A DNA stretch of 64,000 nt from contig CAYRGQ010000001.1 of NCBI GenBank assembly GCA_964423925.1, positions 62,001 through 126,000 on the forward strand, read 5' to 3'. Position numbers and translations under genes: made by a program. Position 1 is the stretch's first letter, and every line of letters begins with the position of its first letter. This document shows, one piece after another, positions 26,836 to 34,697 of this stretch. The notes under the pieces are model-generated. The model was not told where the DNA came from, did not search any database, and was given only the letters and a program-made list of their open reading frames with translations. Source of the DNA: CAYRGQ01 sp964423925 (lineage in GTDB: Bacteria > Bacteroidota > Bacteroidia > Sphingobacteriales > Sphingobacteriaceae).

Positions 26836-28638
26836 ATGAAATCGACAATGAAACCTGTAACTCGGTGGTGGCTTAACAAGCTCCCGGCAGCGTTGCTTGG
26901 CATTGCCGGTTGGATATGCGTGAGCTGCGGCGCCACCCCCGTGCCGCGTACCGTCGATGCGGTAATGGACAGCGTCGTAAGCCGCATGTATGCGGAGCTG
27001 GACGACGGCGCGCTGGAGGCAATCGACGACACATTTATGGCACAATTCCTCACGGTCGAGGAAAAGGAGACCCTGGCCACGGCTTATTGGCAGTTCGGAG
27101 TCAACGTACCTGTGGTGGTATCGTTGATGCGGGATACCGCGCAACGTCACGTGCCGTTTTGGTTGGAACGTATCGGCTTCATAAAAACGGATTTGGTCGT
27201 TAAAAACGCGCTGTCGACATACGAAGTCTGGCAGGCGTCTTTCCCGCGGGGCACGGTAGGCTTGGGCATCAATGGGTTCGACCGGCATCGGCCGGTCTAC
27301 TGGGTGTCCGTGGCGCCCCAGCAGGCGGATGATGAGCTAACCATTACACCAATATTTCCCTCCGAACAGCACATTGGTGTGTTGGATACGGGCGCATTTA
27401 CCTATCACGATTGGGATGGATTAGTGTTGGACGAAGTTCCAGAAGCGCTCCGTGGGCAAGCCCTCCTAACTACGATTCGGGGGCGGGCAAGGGAGTCACA
27501 CGTAATAGGTGCTTTCCGCACTACGGCATTCCCATCGAGCCCCGAGCCTGACCAGATCACGTTAACCCTGCCCGCGGATCCCACTAACCGTATGACGGTT
27601 CAGTGGCGTACCGCGGCTGCGGTTACGGATGCGTGGGTGAAATATTGGCCCGTTGGTGGCGCGGACACGTTTAGGACAGCGGCCACCCACACCGTACTAG
27701 CGGATAGGCAGTTGCGAAACGATCGCTACATAAGCCGGTTTGTTGGCGATTTGGACAATCTCTCTTCGGGTACCCGTTATCGTTATGTGGTTGGCCACGA
27801 TGGGGCAACTTCCGATACGTTGGAATTTTCCACTGCGCGGGAGGATGGGCCATTTTCGTTTTTGTGGACGGGAGATGTGCACAATGACGCGAAGAGTGGT
27901 GAACTGCTACAAGCAGCCGCCCGCAAGTATCCCGAGGCAGCATTCTGCATATTGGCGGGCGACCTGGTCAATACCGGTTTGTATCGAAACGATTGGGACG
28001 ACCTCTTCGGCTACACGGGCGATGCATTTGCCGGAATGCCGCTCATGGCCGTGCCTGGTAACCACGACAGTCAGGATGGGCTGGGCGCGTCCATGTACCA
28101 ATCGCTCTTGCGGTACCCACCCAATGGCCCCTCGGGCATGGCACCAGGGTTGACTTATGCATTCAACTATCACAACGCGCTATTTTTGATGATCGACGTA
28201 GTTAGTTTCTCCGCAGCGGATCAAGCGGCATGGGTAACCCAGCAACTAGCCAGTACCGATGCGATATGGAAGTTCGTCGTGTTCCATTTTCCACCGTACA
28301 CCAATCAAGAACCCTACCGGGACATTGAAGAAGCCTGGGTGCCGCTGTTTGATGAATATGGCGTGGATATGGTCATGAATGGGCATTTCCACTATTATCT
28401 GCGGACCCAACCCATGCGCGGCGGCAAGCCAATACGCTCGGGCGAGCATGGGACGACCTACATCATGTCCATCGGTACACGCAATAAAAACGAGATTGGG
28501 GAACCGGAGGCGCATGCTTCTAAACGCATTAACCAAGGATATTTATACCAGCATGTACACATCGACGGAATGCGGCTGCTGCATACCACACTAGACTCGG
28601 CGGGTAACGTGCTCGATTCGTTCGAGCTCCGGAAATGA
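26836..28638 (+). CDS. Metallophosphoesterase lipoprotein with a long N-terminal extension
   Basis: A 600-residue protein with a probable lipobox (ICVSC, Cys31). Residues about 40-235 form an extra domain I do not recognise. Next comes a fibronectin-like domain (about 235-330, with MTVQWRTAAAV and YRYVVGHDG) and a metallophosphoesterase domain carrying GDVHND, GDLVNTG, GNHDSQ, FHFPPY and NGHFHYYL, the full two-metal set. The last two domains match the neighbour at 24574, so the two enzymes are paralogues, with this one extended at the N-terminus. It starts 14 bases after the GDPD stop codon. Role: phosphate ester hydrolysis outside the inner membrane; target unknown. Confidence 0.9.
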   Translation: MKSTMKPVTRWWLNKLPAALLGIAGWICVSCGATPVPRTVDAVMDSVVSRMYAELDDGALEAIDDTFMAQFLTVEEKETLATAYWQFGVNVPVVVSLMRDTAQRHVPFWLERIGFIKTDLVVKNALSTYEVWQASFPRGTVGLGINGFDRHRPVYWVSVAPQQADDELTITPIFPSEQHIGVLDTGAFTYHDWDGLVLDEVPEALRGQALLTTIRGRARESHVIGAFRTTAFPSSPEPDQITLTLPADPTNRMTVQWRTAAAVTDAWVKYWPVGGADTFRTAATHTVLADRQLRNDRYISRFVGDLDNLSSGTRYRYVVGHDGATSDTLEFSTAREDGPFSFLWTGDVHNDAKSGELLQAAARKYPEAAFCILAGDLVNTGLYRNDWDDLFGYTGDAFAGMPLMAVPGNHDSQDGLGASMYQSLLRYPPNGPSGMAPGLTYAFNYHNALFLMIDVVSFSAADQAAWVTQQLASTDAIWKFVVFHFPPYTNQEPYRDIEEAWVPLFDEYGVDMVMNGHFHYYLRTQPMRGGKPIRSGEHGTTYIMSIGTRNKNEIGEPEAHASKRINQGYLYQHVHIDGMRLLHTTLDSAGNVLDSFELRK

Positions 28639-28677
28639 CCACATGTACAATGCTATACGATCGATAAAAACCTTCTT

Positions 28678-29877
28678 ATGATGATTAACCTACTTCGAAA
28701 ACCGTTGATTTTGTCCATATCACTGATCGTGTCGTGGTTGGCTAGTCCTACAGACGCTGTCGCGCAAGATGCGGTTGTGCAACGTTCGTTGGTGTTTCCC
28801 ATACAGCACCAGCATGTACATGGCAGTAGCTTGGTCGAATTGCCGAATGGTGATTTGCTAATCGCTTGGTTCCAAGGTAGTGGCGAGCGAAATGCCGACG
28901 ACGTCCGAATCATGGGCGCGCGCCTTTCCAAAGGTACGAAGGCGTGGAGCCAGCCTTTCGAGCTGGCCGACACGCCCCATCTACCTGACTGCAACCCTGT
29001 GCTGTTTATGGTTGGCGACCAGCTATTCCTGGTGTGGATAGCGGTGCAGGCCAACCGATGGGAGAATTCCATCCTTCGTGTCCGGACGACGACGGAATAT
29101 GGCGGTTCGGGGGCACCGGAGTGGGAGTGGCAAGACAACATCCTGCTCAAGCCGGACGAAAGTTTTGCGGAAGAAGTAGCCACGAAGCTGAAGGCGTTAC
29201 CGCCGCTGCAAGCGGGATGGGCCGAATACGCACCGCGCTACGACCAGCAGATCGTGACGGCAAGTCAAGACCCTACCAAACGCAGTATCGGGTGGATGAC
29301 CCGCATCAAACCGTTAATCATGCCAGAAGGCAAGATTTTGTTGCCATTATATTCAGACGGATTCAACCTATCCCTCATTGCCCTGTCCGACGATGGTGGA
29401 CGCTCGTGGTTACCGAGTCGACCCATGGTCGGCAGGGGCAATATTCAGCCTGCCTTATTGCAACGACGTGACGGCAGCATTGTTGCCTACATGCGGGATA
29501 GTGGTGACGCACCGACGCGCCTGCAGATGAGTGAATCGCATGACGGGGGAATGAGTTGGTCCGTGGCGGACAAGACAACGTTACCGAGTGGGGCGAGCGT
29601 CGATGCGCTAACCTTGCGGGACGGTCGCTGGGCAATGCTATTTAATGATATCGACGATGGGCGGTATCGACTAAGCCTGTATATCTCCGATGACGAGGGC
29701 CAGACTTGGCCGCTCCGTTATCCCATCGAGCTTGATCCCGACCAAAAGGGGCGGTTCTCGTATCCATCACTCATACAGACCAACGACGGATTGCTCCATC
29801 TTAGCTATTCGTATCACCTTGATTCGGATAACAAGTCCATCAACCATGTGGTCGTCGACCCAGCACAATTACGTTAA
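28678..29877 (+). CDS. BNR/Asp-box propeller protein of the sialidase superfamily, copy 1
   Basis: A 399-residue exported protein (signal peptide to about residue 29, ending VAQ). It is a six-bladed propeller with Asp-box motifs SDDGGRSW, SHDGGMSW and SDDEGQTW and the superfamily ending FSYPSLIQTNDGLLHLSYSY. The Arg-Ile-Pro motif of true GH33 sialidases is absent from the N-terminus, so removal of sialic acid is not assured; the superfamily also includes other glycosidases and lyases acting on terminal sugars. The context (phosphoesterases, a propeller-toroid lipoprotein, SusCD genes) fits trimming of a glycan outside the cell. A paralogue is at 33542-34627. Confidence 0.82.
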   Translation: MMINLLRKPLILSISLIVSWLASPTDAVAQDAVVQRSLVFPIQHQHVHGSSLVELPNGDLLIAWFQGSGERNADDVRIMGARLSKGTKAWSQPFELADTPHLPDCNPVLFMVGDQLFLVWIAVQANRWENSILRVRTTTEYGGSGAPEWEWQDNILLKPDESFAEEVATKLKALPPLQAGWAEYAPRYDQQIVTASQDPTKRSIGWMTRIKPLIMPEGKILLPLYSDGFNLSLIALSDDGGRSWLPSRPMVGRGNIQPALLQRRDGSIVAYMRDSGDAPTRLQMSESHDGGMSWSVADKTTLPSGASVDALTLRDGRWAMLFNDIDDGRYRLSLYISDDEGQTWPLRYPIELDPDQKGRFSYPSLIQTNDGLLHLSYSYHLDSDNKSINHVVVDPAQLR

Positions 29878-29900
29878 CTGTCAAACCTAAATACCTGTTC

Positions 29901-32147
29901 ATGATGAAACTTCTTTTGTATGTACCGCTGGCATTATCCGTGATGTTTAGCGCATGTTCGAACGGTTCGGTGCCGAGCCAGCAGCAGCACTACCCCGACA
30001 CCGTCTTTTTGCAGGATTATAGCGTGAAATATTATGTCGAGGGCGAATCTGCCAACTTAAAACGGGCTTATGCCAACCGCGATGGCAAAATACAGATTTT
30101 GGATGCGAATGCCTTGCGCCACTTAAGCAACGGCGAATTCCTGTATCCCGGTACCATCGTCGACGACCGAACCTATCGGTTTATGGCAGCCAAGAATATC
30201 GTCGATATGCTGTTGGCCCAAGGCCAATTCGTCTACCTGGATGCGGATGCCGTGTTGAGTAATGCGTGGTCCGGACGAATGTACGTGCCCCACCAGCTCG
30301 AGACGCCGACGACGTTTGCGGCCAACAATCGGCTTGATTTCCTGATTACGGACGGGACGCGGTTGCATTTAGTGCAAGACGAAAGTGTGGCATGGAAAGG
30401 TGCCCTCTCCGGCGGTGGAATACGGCAGGTGTTGAACCATCCTGCTGACGACGACCTGTTTTATGTGCTTACTGCCGAAGCCATCCATCGCTTTTCCGTA
30501 GCGGATCGGCAATTCGAGCCATTGTTTACCGGTACGGCGCTGACGGCTGCTGACGTGGACGCGAATAAGGGAGAACTCATTGTAGGGACCACCGATGGTT
30601 ATTTCCGTTTGGGTTTGGACAACGGTGAAGTACGCGGTGAAATCCAGCGGAAATTGCCCTGGACTGACATTACCGCTGTGAAGGTGATCGAGCAAGATCA
30701 TTGGTTTGGCACGGCGCGTGGCGCCTTTGTGGTGAAGCCCGAAGGGCGCGTCGACTATTACGCCAGCGAACGCTGGCTACCGGGCGACGAGGTTCTGCAC
30801 CTGGCACCTGGCCGCGACGGTTCCATACTGGTGTTGACCACGGCCGGCCTGGGCGAAATTTGCTTTAAGCCGATGACCCTCCATGAAAAGGCGTTGTACT
30901 ATGAGCAGCAAGTGCGGGATAGGCACATACGGTTGGGGTTCAATTCAACCTTATCGGGGTTGGTCAACGGCGACCTGAGCACGGGCTATCTGTCTGATTC
31001 GGATAATGACGGGCTTTGGACATCCCTGTACTTGGCTGGACAAGCGTTTCGTTATGCGACTACAGGCGAGCAGCAGGCGCTCGACCATTGCGTGGAATCA
31101 TTAGACGCCATGGCTCGCTTGTACGATATCCACCACGTGCCGGGGTTCCCGGCGCGTTCATACGAGCGCCGCGGGGAGGGTGACACGCGAACCCAACTCT
31201 CCGATCCTGAGCGATGGCAGCTGGCCGAGCACCCGGATTGGTACTGGAAGGCGACTACCAGTAGCGACGAAGCCATCGGTCACATCTTTGCATTCGGCGT
31301 CGTCGCGGAGCTTGTCGACCATGAGCCAACACGCCAAAAGGCCATCGAACTCATTGATACGCTCATGGGTCATATCGTCAAGAATGATCTTTACCTGGTG
31401 GATTATGATGGGCAGCCGACGACTTGGGGGCGCTGGAATCCGGAATACGTGAACGGTTTTCCGACATCGGTAGGCGATCGAAAACTGAACTCGTCCAATA
31501 TCATCGGCATGTTACAGACGGCCTACCATTTTACGGGTAAGGAAATCTATAAGGAAACGGCTTTTGACCTAATGGATAACCACGGTTATCTGGAAAACTT
31601 GATGCGGCCGATGAGCGAGATCGGCAAAGCGCCCGAGGGGGCAGATGATTGGAGCCAGATGTTGTCCAGTGCGTGGAACCACTCAGACGACGAGATGTAT
31701 TTTGCCGGATATTGGGGCCTATTCCGCTATGCTTTCAACGATAGCCTCAAGGCACAGTTCAAGGCATCGATAATCGACCATTGGGAAGCCGAGCGGCCTG
31801 AAAAGGAGGGGGCTTGGAACATTTTTACGGCCATTACGGGCGTTGCGGAGTTCGATATGGACGAAGCCGCTTGGTACCTGCGCGAGTACCCGCTTGACCT
31901 GATACAATGGCGCGTGCAGAACAGCCACCGCAAGGATATCGTCCCGCTACCTCCCAATTTCAGGACACAGACGATCGAGGAGGTGCTGCCTCCAGATGAG
32001 TTGCGTATTACACGCCATAATGCAAACCGATTTTCGCTTGATGGCGGCAGCAATTCCGCCGAAAACAGCGCGGGCGATATCTGGTTGTTTCCCTATTGGA
32101 TGGGGCGCTATCTGCAAGTGATTGGGGCGCCCGAAGGCCAGCCCTAG
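29901..32147 (+). CDS. Large lipoprotein with propeller-like and (alpha/alpha)-toroid-like halves
   Basis: A 748-residue lipoprotein (FSAC, Cys19). I do not recognise a named family. Residues about 30-320 are rich in short beta strands and propeller-like repeats (IQILDANALRHLSNGEF, DDLFYVLTAEAIHRFSV, LIVGTTDGYFRLGL, HWFGTARGAFVV). Residues about 340-700 are helical and resemble the six-hairpin toroid used by many glycosidases, epimerases and lyases (LDHCVESLDAMARLYDIHHVPGFPARSYER, TTSSDEAIGHIFAFGVVAEL, LNSSNIIGMLQTAYHFTGKEIYKE). Several Asp, Glu, Tyr and His residues of the toroid half, such as those in TSSDEAIGH and WNHSDDEMYF, could form an active site. It ends the phosphoesterase run and is followed by a strong terminator. 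A new type of glycan-active enzyme is possible. Confidence 0.75.
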   Translation: MMKLLLYVPLALSVMFSACSNGSVPSQQQHYPDTVFLQDYSVKYYVEGESANLKRAYANRDGKIQILDANALRHLSNGEFLYPGTIVDDRTYRFMAAKNIVDMLLAQGQFVYLDADAVLSNAWSGRMYVPHQLETPTTFAANNRLDFLITDGTRLHLVQDESVAWKGALSGGGIRQVLNHPADDDLFYVLTAEAIHRFSVADRQFEPLFTGTALTAADVDANKGELIVGTTDGYFRLGLDNGEVRGEIQRKLPWTDITAVKVIEQDHWFGTARGAFVVKPEGRVDYYASERWLPGDEVLHLAPGRDGSILVLTTAGLGEICFKPMTLHEKALYYEQQVRDRHIRLGFNSTLSGLVNGDLSTGYLSDSDNDGLWTSLYLAGQAFRYATTGEQQALDHCVESLDAMARLYDIHHVPGFPARSYERRGEGDTRTQLSDPERWQLAEHPDWYWKATTSSDEAIGHIFAFGVVAELVDHEPTRQKAIELIDTLMGHIVKNDLYLVDYDGQPTTWGRWNPEYVNGFPTSVGDRKLNSSNIIGMLQTAYHFTGKEIYKETAFDLMDNHGYLENLMRPMSEIGKAPEGADDWSQMLSSAWNHSDDEMYFAGYWGLFRYAFNDSLKAQFKASIIDHWEAERPEKEGAWNIFTAITGVAEFDMDEAAWYLREYPLDLIQWRVQNSHRKDIVPLPPNFRTQTIEEVLPPDELRITRHNANRFSLDGGSNSAENSAGDIWLFPYWMGRYLQVIGAPEGQP

Positions 32148-32204
32148 CTCGGGGCCGGCCTAACCCCAGAAGTACGCGTCAGCTTGTCGTGCGCTGCACG
32201 TAAG

Positions 32205-32235
32205 CCCCGGATTGCCAATGCGCTCCGGGGTTTTT
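32205..32235 (+). terminator. Rho-independent terminator after the 748-residue lipoprotein gene
   Basis: CCCCGGA pairs with TCCGGGG across a 12-base loop and is followed by TTTTT. It closes the transcript that begins upstream of 23153. Confidence 0.85.
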
Positions 32236-32257
32236 ATTTAATCAGGTTGCAGGATGA

Positions 32258-32287
32258 TAATATCGTCAATGTAAATGCTAATATCGT
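32258..32287 (+). repeat. Direct repeat TAATATCGT, 21-base period
   Basis: TAATATCGT occurs at 32258-32266 and again at 32279-32287, exactly 21 bases or about two helical turns apart, just upstream of a -7 element. This is the usual geometry of an activator binding to one face of DNA. Confidence 0.4.
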
Positions 32288-32312
32288 ATAAATAAAGTGT
32301 CCCCTTAACCAG

Positions 32313-32320
32313 TAACTTTG
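32313..32320 (+). promoter_or_regulatory. -7 promoter element for the acetyltransferase/SusCD transcript
   Basis: TAACTTTG is a perfect TAnnTTTG match, 128 bases before the next ATG. Further downstream, TTATAATATTATAA at 32417-32430 is a perfect 14-base palindrome just ahead of the start codon. Confidence 0.45.
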
Positions 32321-32440
32321 GATAACCAATAGCCAATCTGGGTACTAGTAGATTATAAACCACGACGCGATTCGCAGACGATTGCCCTCCCAGATAGCAA
32401 GGAAACGAACCTAATTTTATAATATTATAACATCGCTCCC

Positions 32441-33526
32441 ATGAGCCGAGCCGCAAGCCACAAACGATTAGTATCACTGGATGCTTTCCGGGGATTTACG
32501 ATTGCGGCCATGATCTTGGTCAATACGCCGGGGTCATGGGATCACGTCTATGCACCGTTGTTGCATGCAGAATGGCACGGCGTGACACCGACTGACTATA
32601 TATTTCCCTTTTTTATATTCATAGTCGGCGTTTCGATCACGCTATCCTTTGGCAAGCTGCTGGCGATGGGCAAATCAAAAGCTGCTTTGGGCTGGAAAAC
32701 CCTCAAGCGAGCGGCGATCATATTCGCCTTGGGACTTTTCCTGTGGCTGTTCCCCGACTTTAACTTTTCGGAAATCCGTATCCCGGGCGTGCTGCAACGC
32801 ATTGCGCTCGTGTTCCTCGCCTGTGCCTTGCTTTACTTACATACGACCTGGCGGCAGCAGGCCTTTATTGGCACTATGCTGTTAGTACTTTATTGGGCGG
32901 TGATGCGGCTTGTGCCCGTACCCGGAATAGGTGCTGGGGTCTTGGAACCCGGACAGAACCTGGCCGCGTGGATAGATAGCCTGCTCGTGCCAGGGAAAAT
33001 GTGGCAAGGAACCTGGGATCCCGAGGGAATCCTCAGTACGTTCCCGGCTATTGCCACGGGAATTCTAGGGATGCTAGCCGGACGTGTTTTGGGAGCCACC
33101 GGCCTGACCGAGGAAAGACGTGTCCTGTGGCTATTCCTCGGCGGATTCGTACTGTTTGCCGTGGGTACAATGTGGGGTTGGGTGTTTCCCATCAATAAAA
33201 ACCTGTGGACCAGTTCGTATGTGCTATACACCGGAGGGCTTGCCGCTCTGGCCCTGGCTTCTGCCTATTTCGTCATCGAAATATTGGGACATACCAAATG
33301 GGCTACCGTCGGCGTGATCTTTGGGTCCAATGCCATCACGGCCTATGTATTGGGAAGCATACTGCCAGGCTTGCTAGGCTCGGTCAATCGGTGGTATGTG
33401 TCCACGATTATCGAAGGATCGGGCATGGCTCAGTTTATGTCCCTGCTTTGGGCCATCGGCATTTGCATGCTTTGCTATATCCCCATTTATCTACTGTATC
33501 GAAAAAGAATCTTTATAAAAGTTTAA
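32441..33526 (+). CDS. HGSNAT/YeiB-type membrane acyltransferase (DUF5009)
   Basis: A 361-residue inner-membrane protein with roughly ten hydrophobic helices. The N-terminus RLVSLDAFRGFTIAAMILVN and the motif HAEWHGVTPTDYIFPFFIF (from residue 42) match heparan-alpha-glucosaminide N-acetyltransferase-like proteins, in which the histidine of this motif is the proposed acetyl relay. Such enzymes pass acetyl groups from cytoplasmic acetyl-CoA across the membrane to amino sugars on the other side. Its place in the same transcript as a BNR protein and a SusCD pair suggests that the imported glycan or its product carries a free amino group or is acetylated in the periplasm. Start 32441 follows directly after a palindrome. 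Confidence 0.85.
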   Translation: MSRAASHKRLVSLDAFRGFTIAAMILVNTPGSWDHVYAPLLHAEWHGVTPTDYIFPFFIFIVGVSITLSFGKLLAMGKSKAALGWKTLKRAAIIFALGLFLWLFPDFNFSEIRIPGVLQRIALVFLACALLYLHTTWRQQAFIGTMLLVLYWAVMRLVPVPGIGAGVLEPGQNLAAWIDSLLVPGKMWQGTWDPEGILSTFPAIATGILGMLAGRVLGATGLTEERRVLWLFLGGFVLFAVGTMWGWVFPINKNLWTSSYVLYTGGLAALALASAYFVIEILGHTKWATVGVIFGSNAITAYVLGSILPGLLGSVNRWYVSTIIEGSGMAQFMSLLWAIGICMLCYIPIYLLYRKRIFIKV

Positions 33527-33541
33527 CCTTATCGTCATTTC

Positions 33542-34627
33542 ATGCGCCTACTTTTACTGAACAAACGAAACCGCGTCCATAGAGCCGTTACCGCCATGCT
33601 AATTGTTTCTGCCTCTCTCGCATTTGCCCAATGTGATTCGTCAAAGGCCGTCCATGATGAGGAGCCCGCAGTCGAGCAGCGCTCGTTTGTTTTTGGCGAC
33701 AACAAACCGTTTCCACAATGTCATGCCTCCACGCTCGTGAGGCTTCAAAATGGCAACTTTTTGGTCGCTTCCTTTGGGGGAACCCGCGAAAAGGACGACG
33801 ATGTGGGGATTTGGCTTTCAAAGGGCGATGGCGAAACCTGGACTCAGCCTCTCGAAGTAGCTAAGATTAGGAATGACCCACATTGGAATCCCGTACTCTT
33901 TCAGGCGCCGTCGGGTCGAGTGATCCTGTACTTTAAGGTAGGCAAGACCATCCCCAAGTGGGAAACGTGGGTAATGACCTCAGATGATAACGGCGAAACC
34001 TGGTCGGATGCCTTCGAATTGGTGTCCGGCGATCAAGGCGGACGCGGTCCGGTGCGCAATAAGCCCATTATCCTTTCTGACGGCACCTGGCTGGCTGGCG
34101 CATCGCACGAGGAAGGGCAATGGGATGTATTCATTGACCGCAGCGAAGACGGAGGCAAGACCTGGCAACAGACCGAATACCTGGAGGTGGATCGCGAAGA
34201 ACTTACCGGTGAAGGAATTATTCAGCCTACCCTGTGGGAATCGGAGCCCGGAAAGGTTCATATGCTCGTGAGAAGCAGTGCTGGTGCCATCTATCGGAGT
34301 GATTCGGACGACTATGGCAAAACCTGGTCGCCGGCATACCGTACCGCATTGCCTAACCCCAATAGTGGAATTGACCTCGTCAAACTTGACGACGGCACGC
34401 TCGCCCTCCTTTACAATCCGGACGGAAAAAATTGGGGTTCGCGGGGCACGTTGTTGCTCGCGTTTTCACACGACAACGGACAGACCTGGCCCGAGGAAAT
34501 CGAAATCGACAAAGGGGGGGAGGATAGCGAATTTTCCTATCCCGCCATTATTGGTTGGGACGGTCAAATCGCGTTGACCTACACCTGGGAACGGTCGGAT
34601 ATTGCCTTTGTGCGCTTGAACTTATAA
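33542..34627 (+). CDS. BNR/Asp-box propeller protein of the sialidase superfamily, copy 2
   Basis: A 361-residue exported protein. The hydrophobic N-terminus ends AFAQC at residues 27-31, which could be either a lipobox variant or a signal peptidase I site. Four Asp-boxes are visible: SDDNGETW, SEDGGKTW, SDDYGKTW and SHDNGQTW, with NPVLFQAPSGRVILYFKVG, GRGPVRNKPIIL and FSYPAIIGWDGQIALTYTW marking conserved blades. No N-terminal Arg-Ile-Pro motif is seen. It is related to the protein at 28678, sharing NPVLF, IIQPTLW/NIQPALL and FSYP motifs. It follows the acetyltransferase by 15 bases and precedes the first susC by 70, so likely acts on the glycan that this SusCD pair imports. Confidence 0.83.
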   Translation: MRLLLLNKRNRVHRAVTAMLIVSASLAFAQCDSSKAVHDEEPAVEQRSFVFGDNKPFPQCHASTLVRLQNGNFLVASFGGTREKDDDVGIWLSKGDGETWTQPLEVAKIRNDPHWNPVLFQAPSGRVILYFKVGKTIPKWETWVMTSDDNGETWSDAFELVSGDQGGRGPVRNKPIILSDGTWLAGASHEEGQWDVFIDRSEDGGKTWQQTEYLEVDREELTGEGIIQPTLWESEPGKVHMLVRSSAGAIYRSDSDDYGKTWSPAYRTALPNPNSGIDLVKLDDGTLALLYNPDGKNWGSRGTLLLAFSHDNGQTWPEEIEIDKGGEDSEFSYPAIIGWDGQIALTYTWERSDIAFVRLNL

Positions 34628-34697
34628 TCTGTGATGAATCCTCTTACCAAACCATAACGAAGAACATGAAAATCTTAAACCTAAAAAGCACAGTATT

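Noticed and set aside
28678..34627. Calling the BNR proteins true sialidases
   Set aside because: Asp-boxes alone do not show catalysis, and the Arg-Ile-Pro signature is missing.
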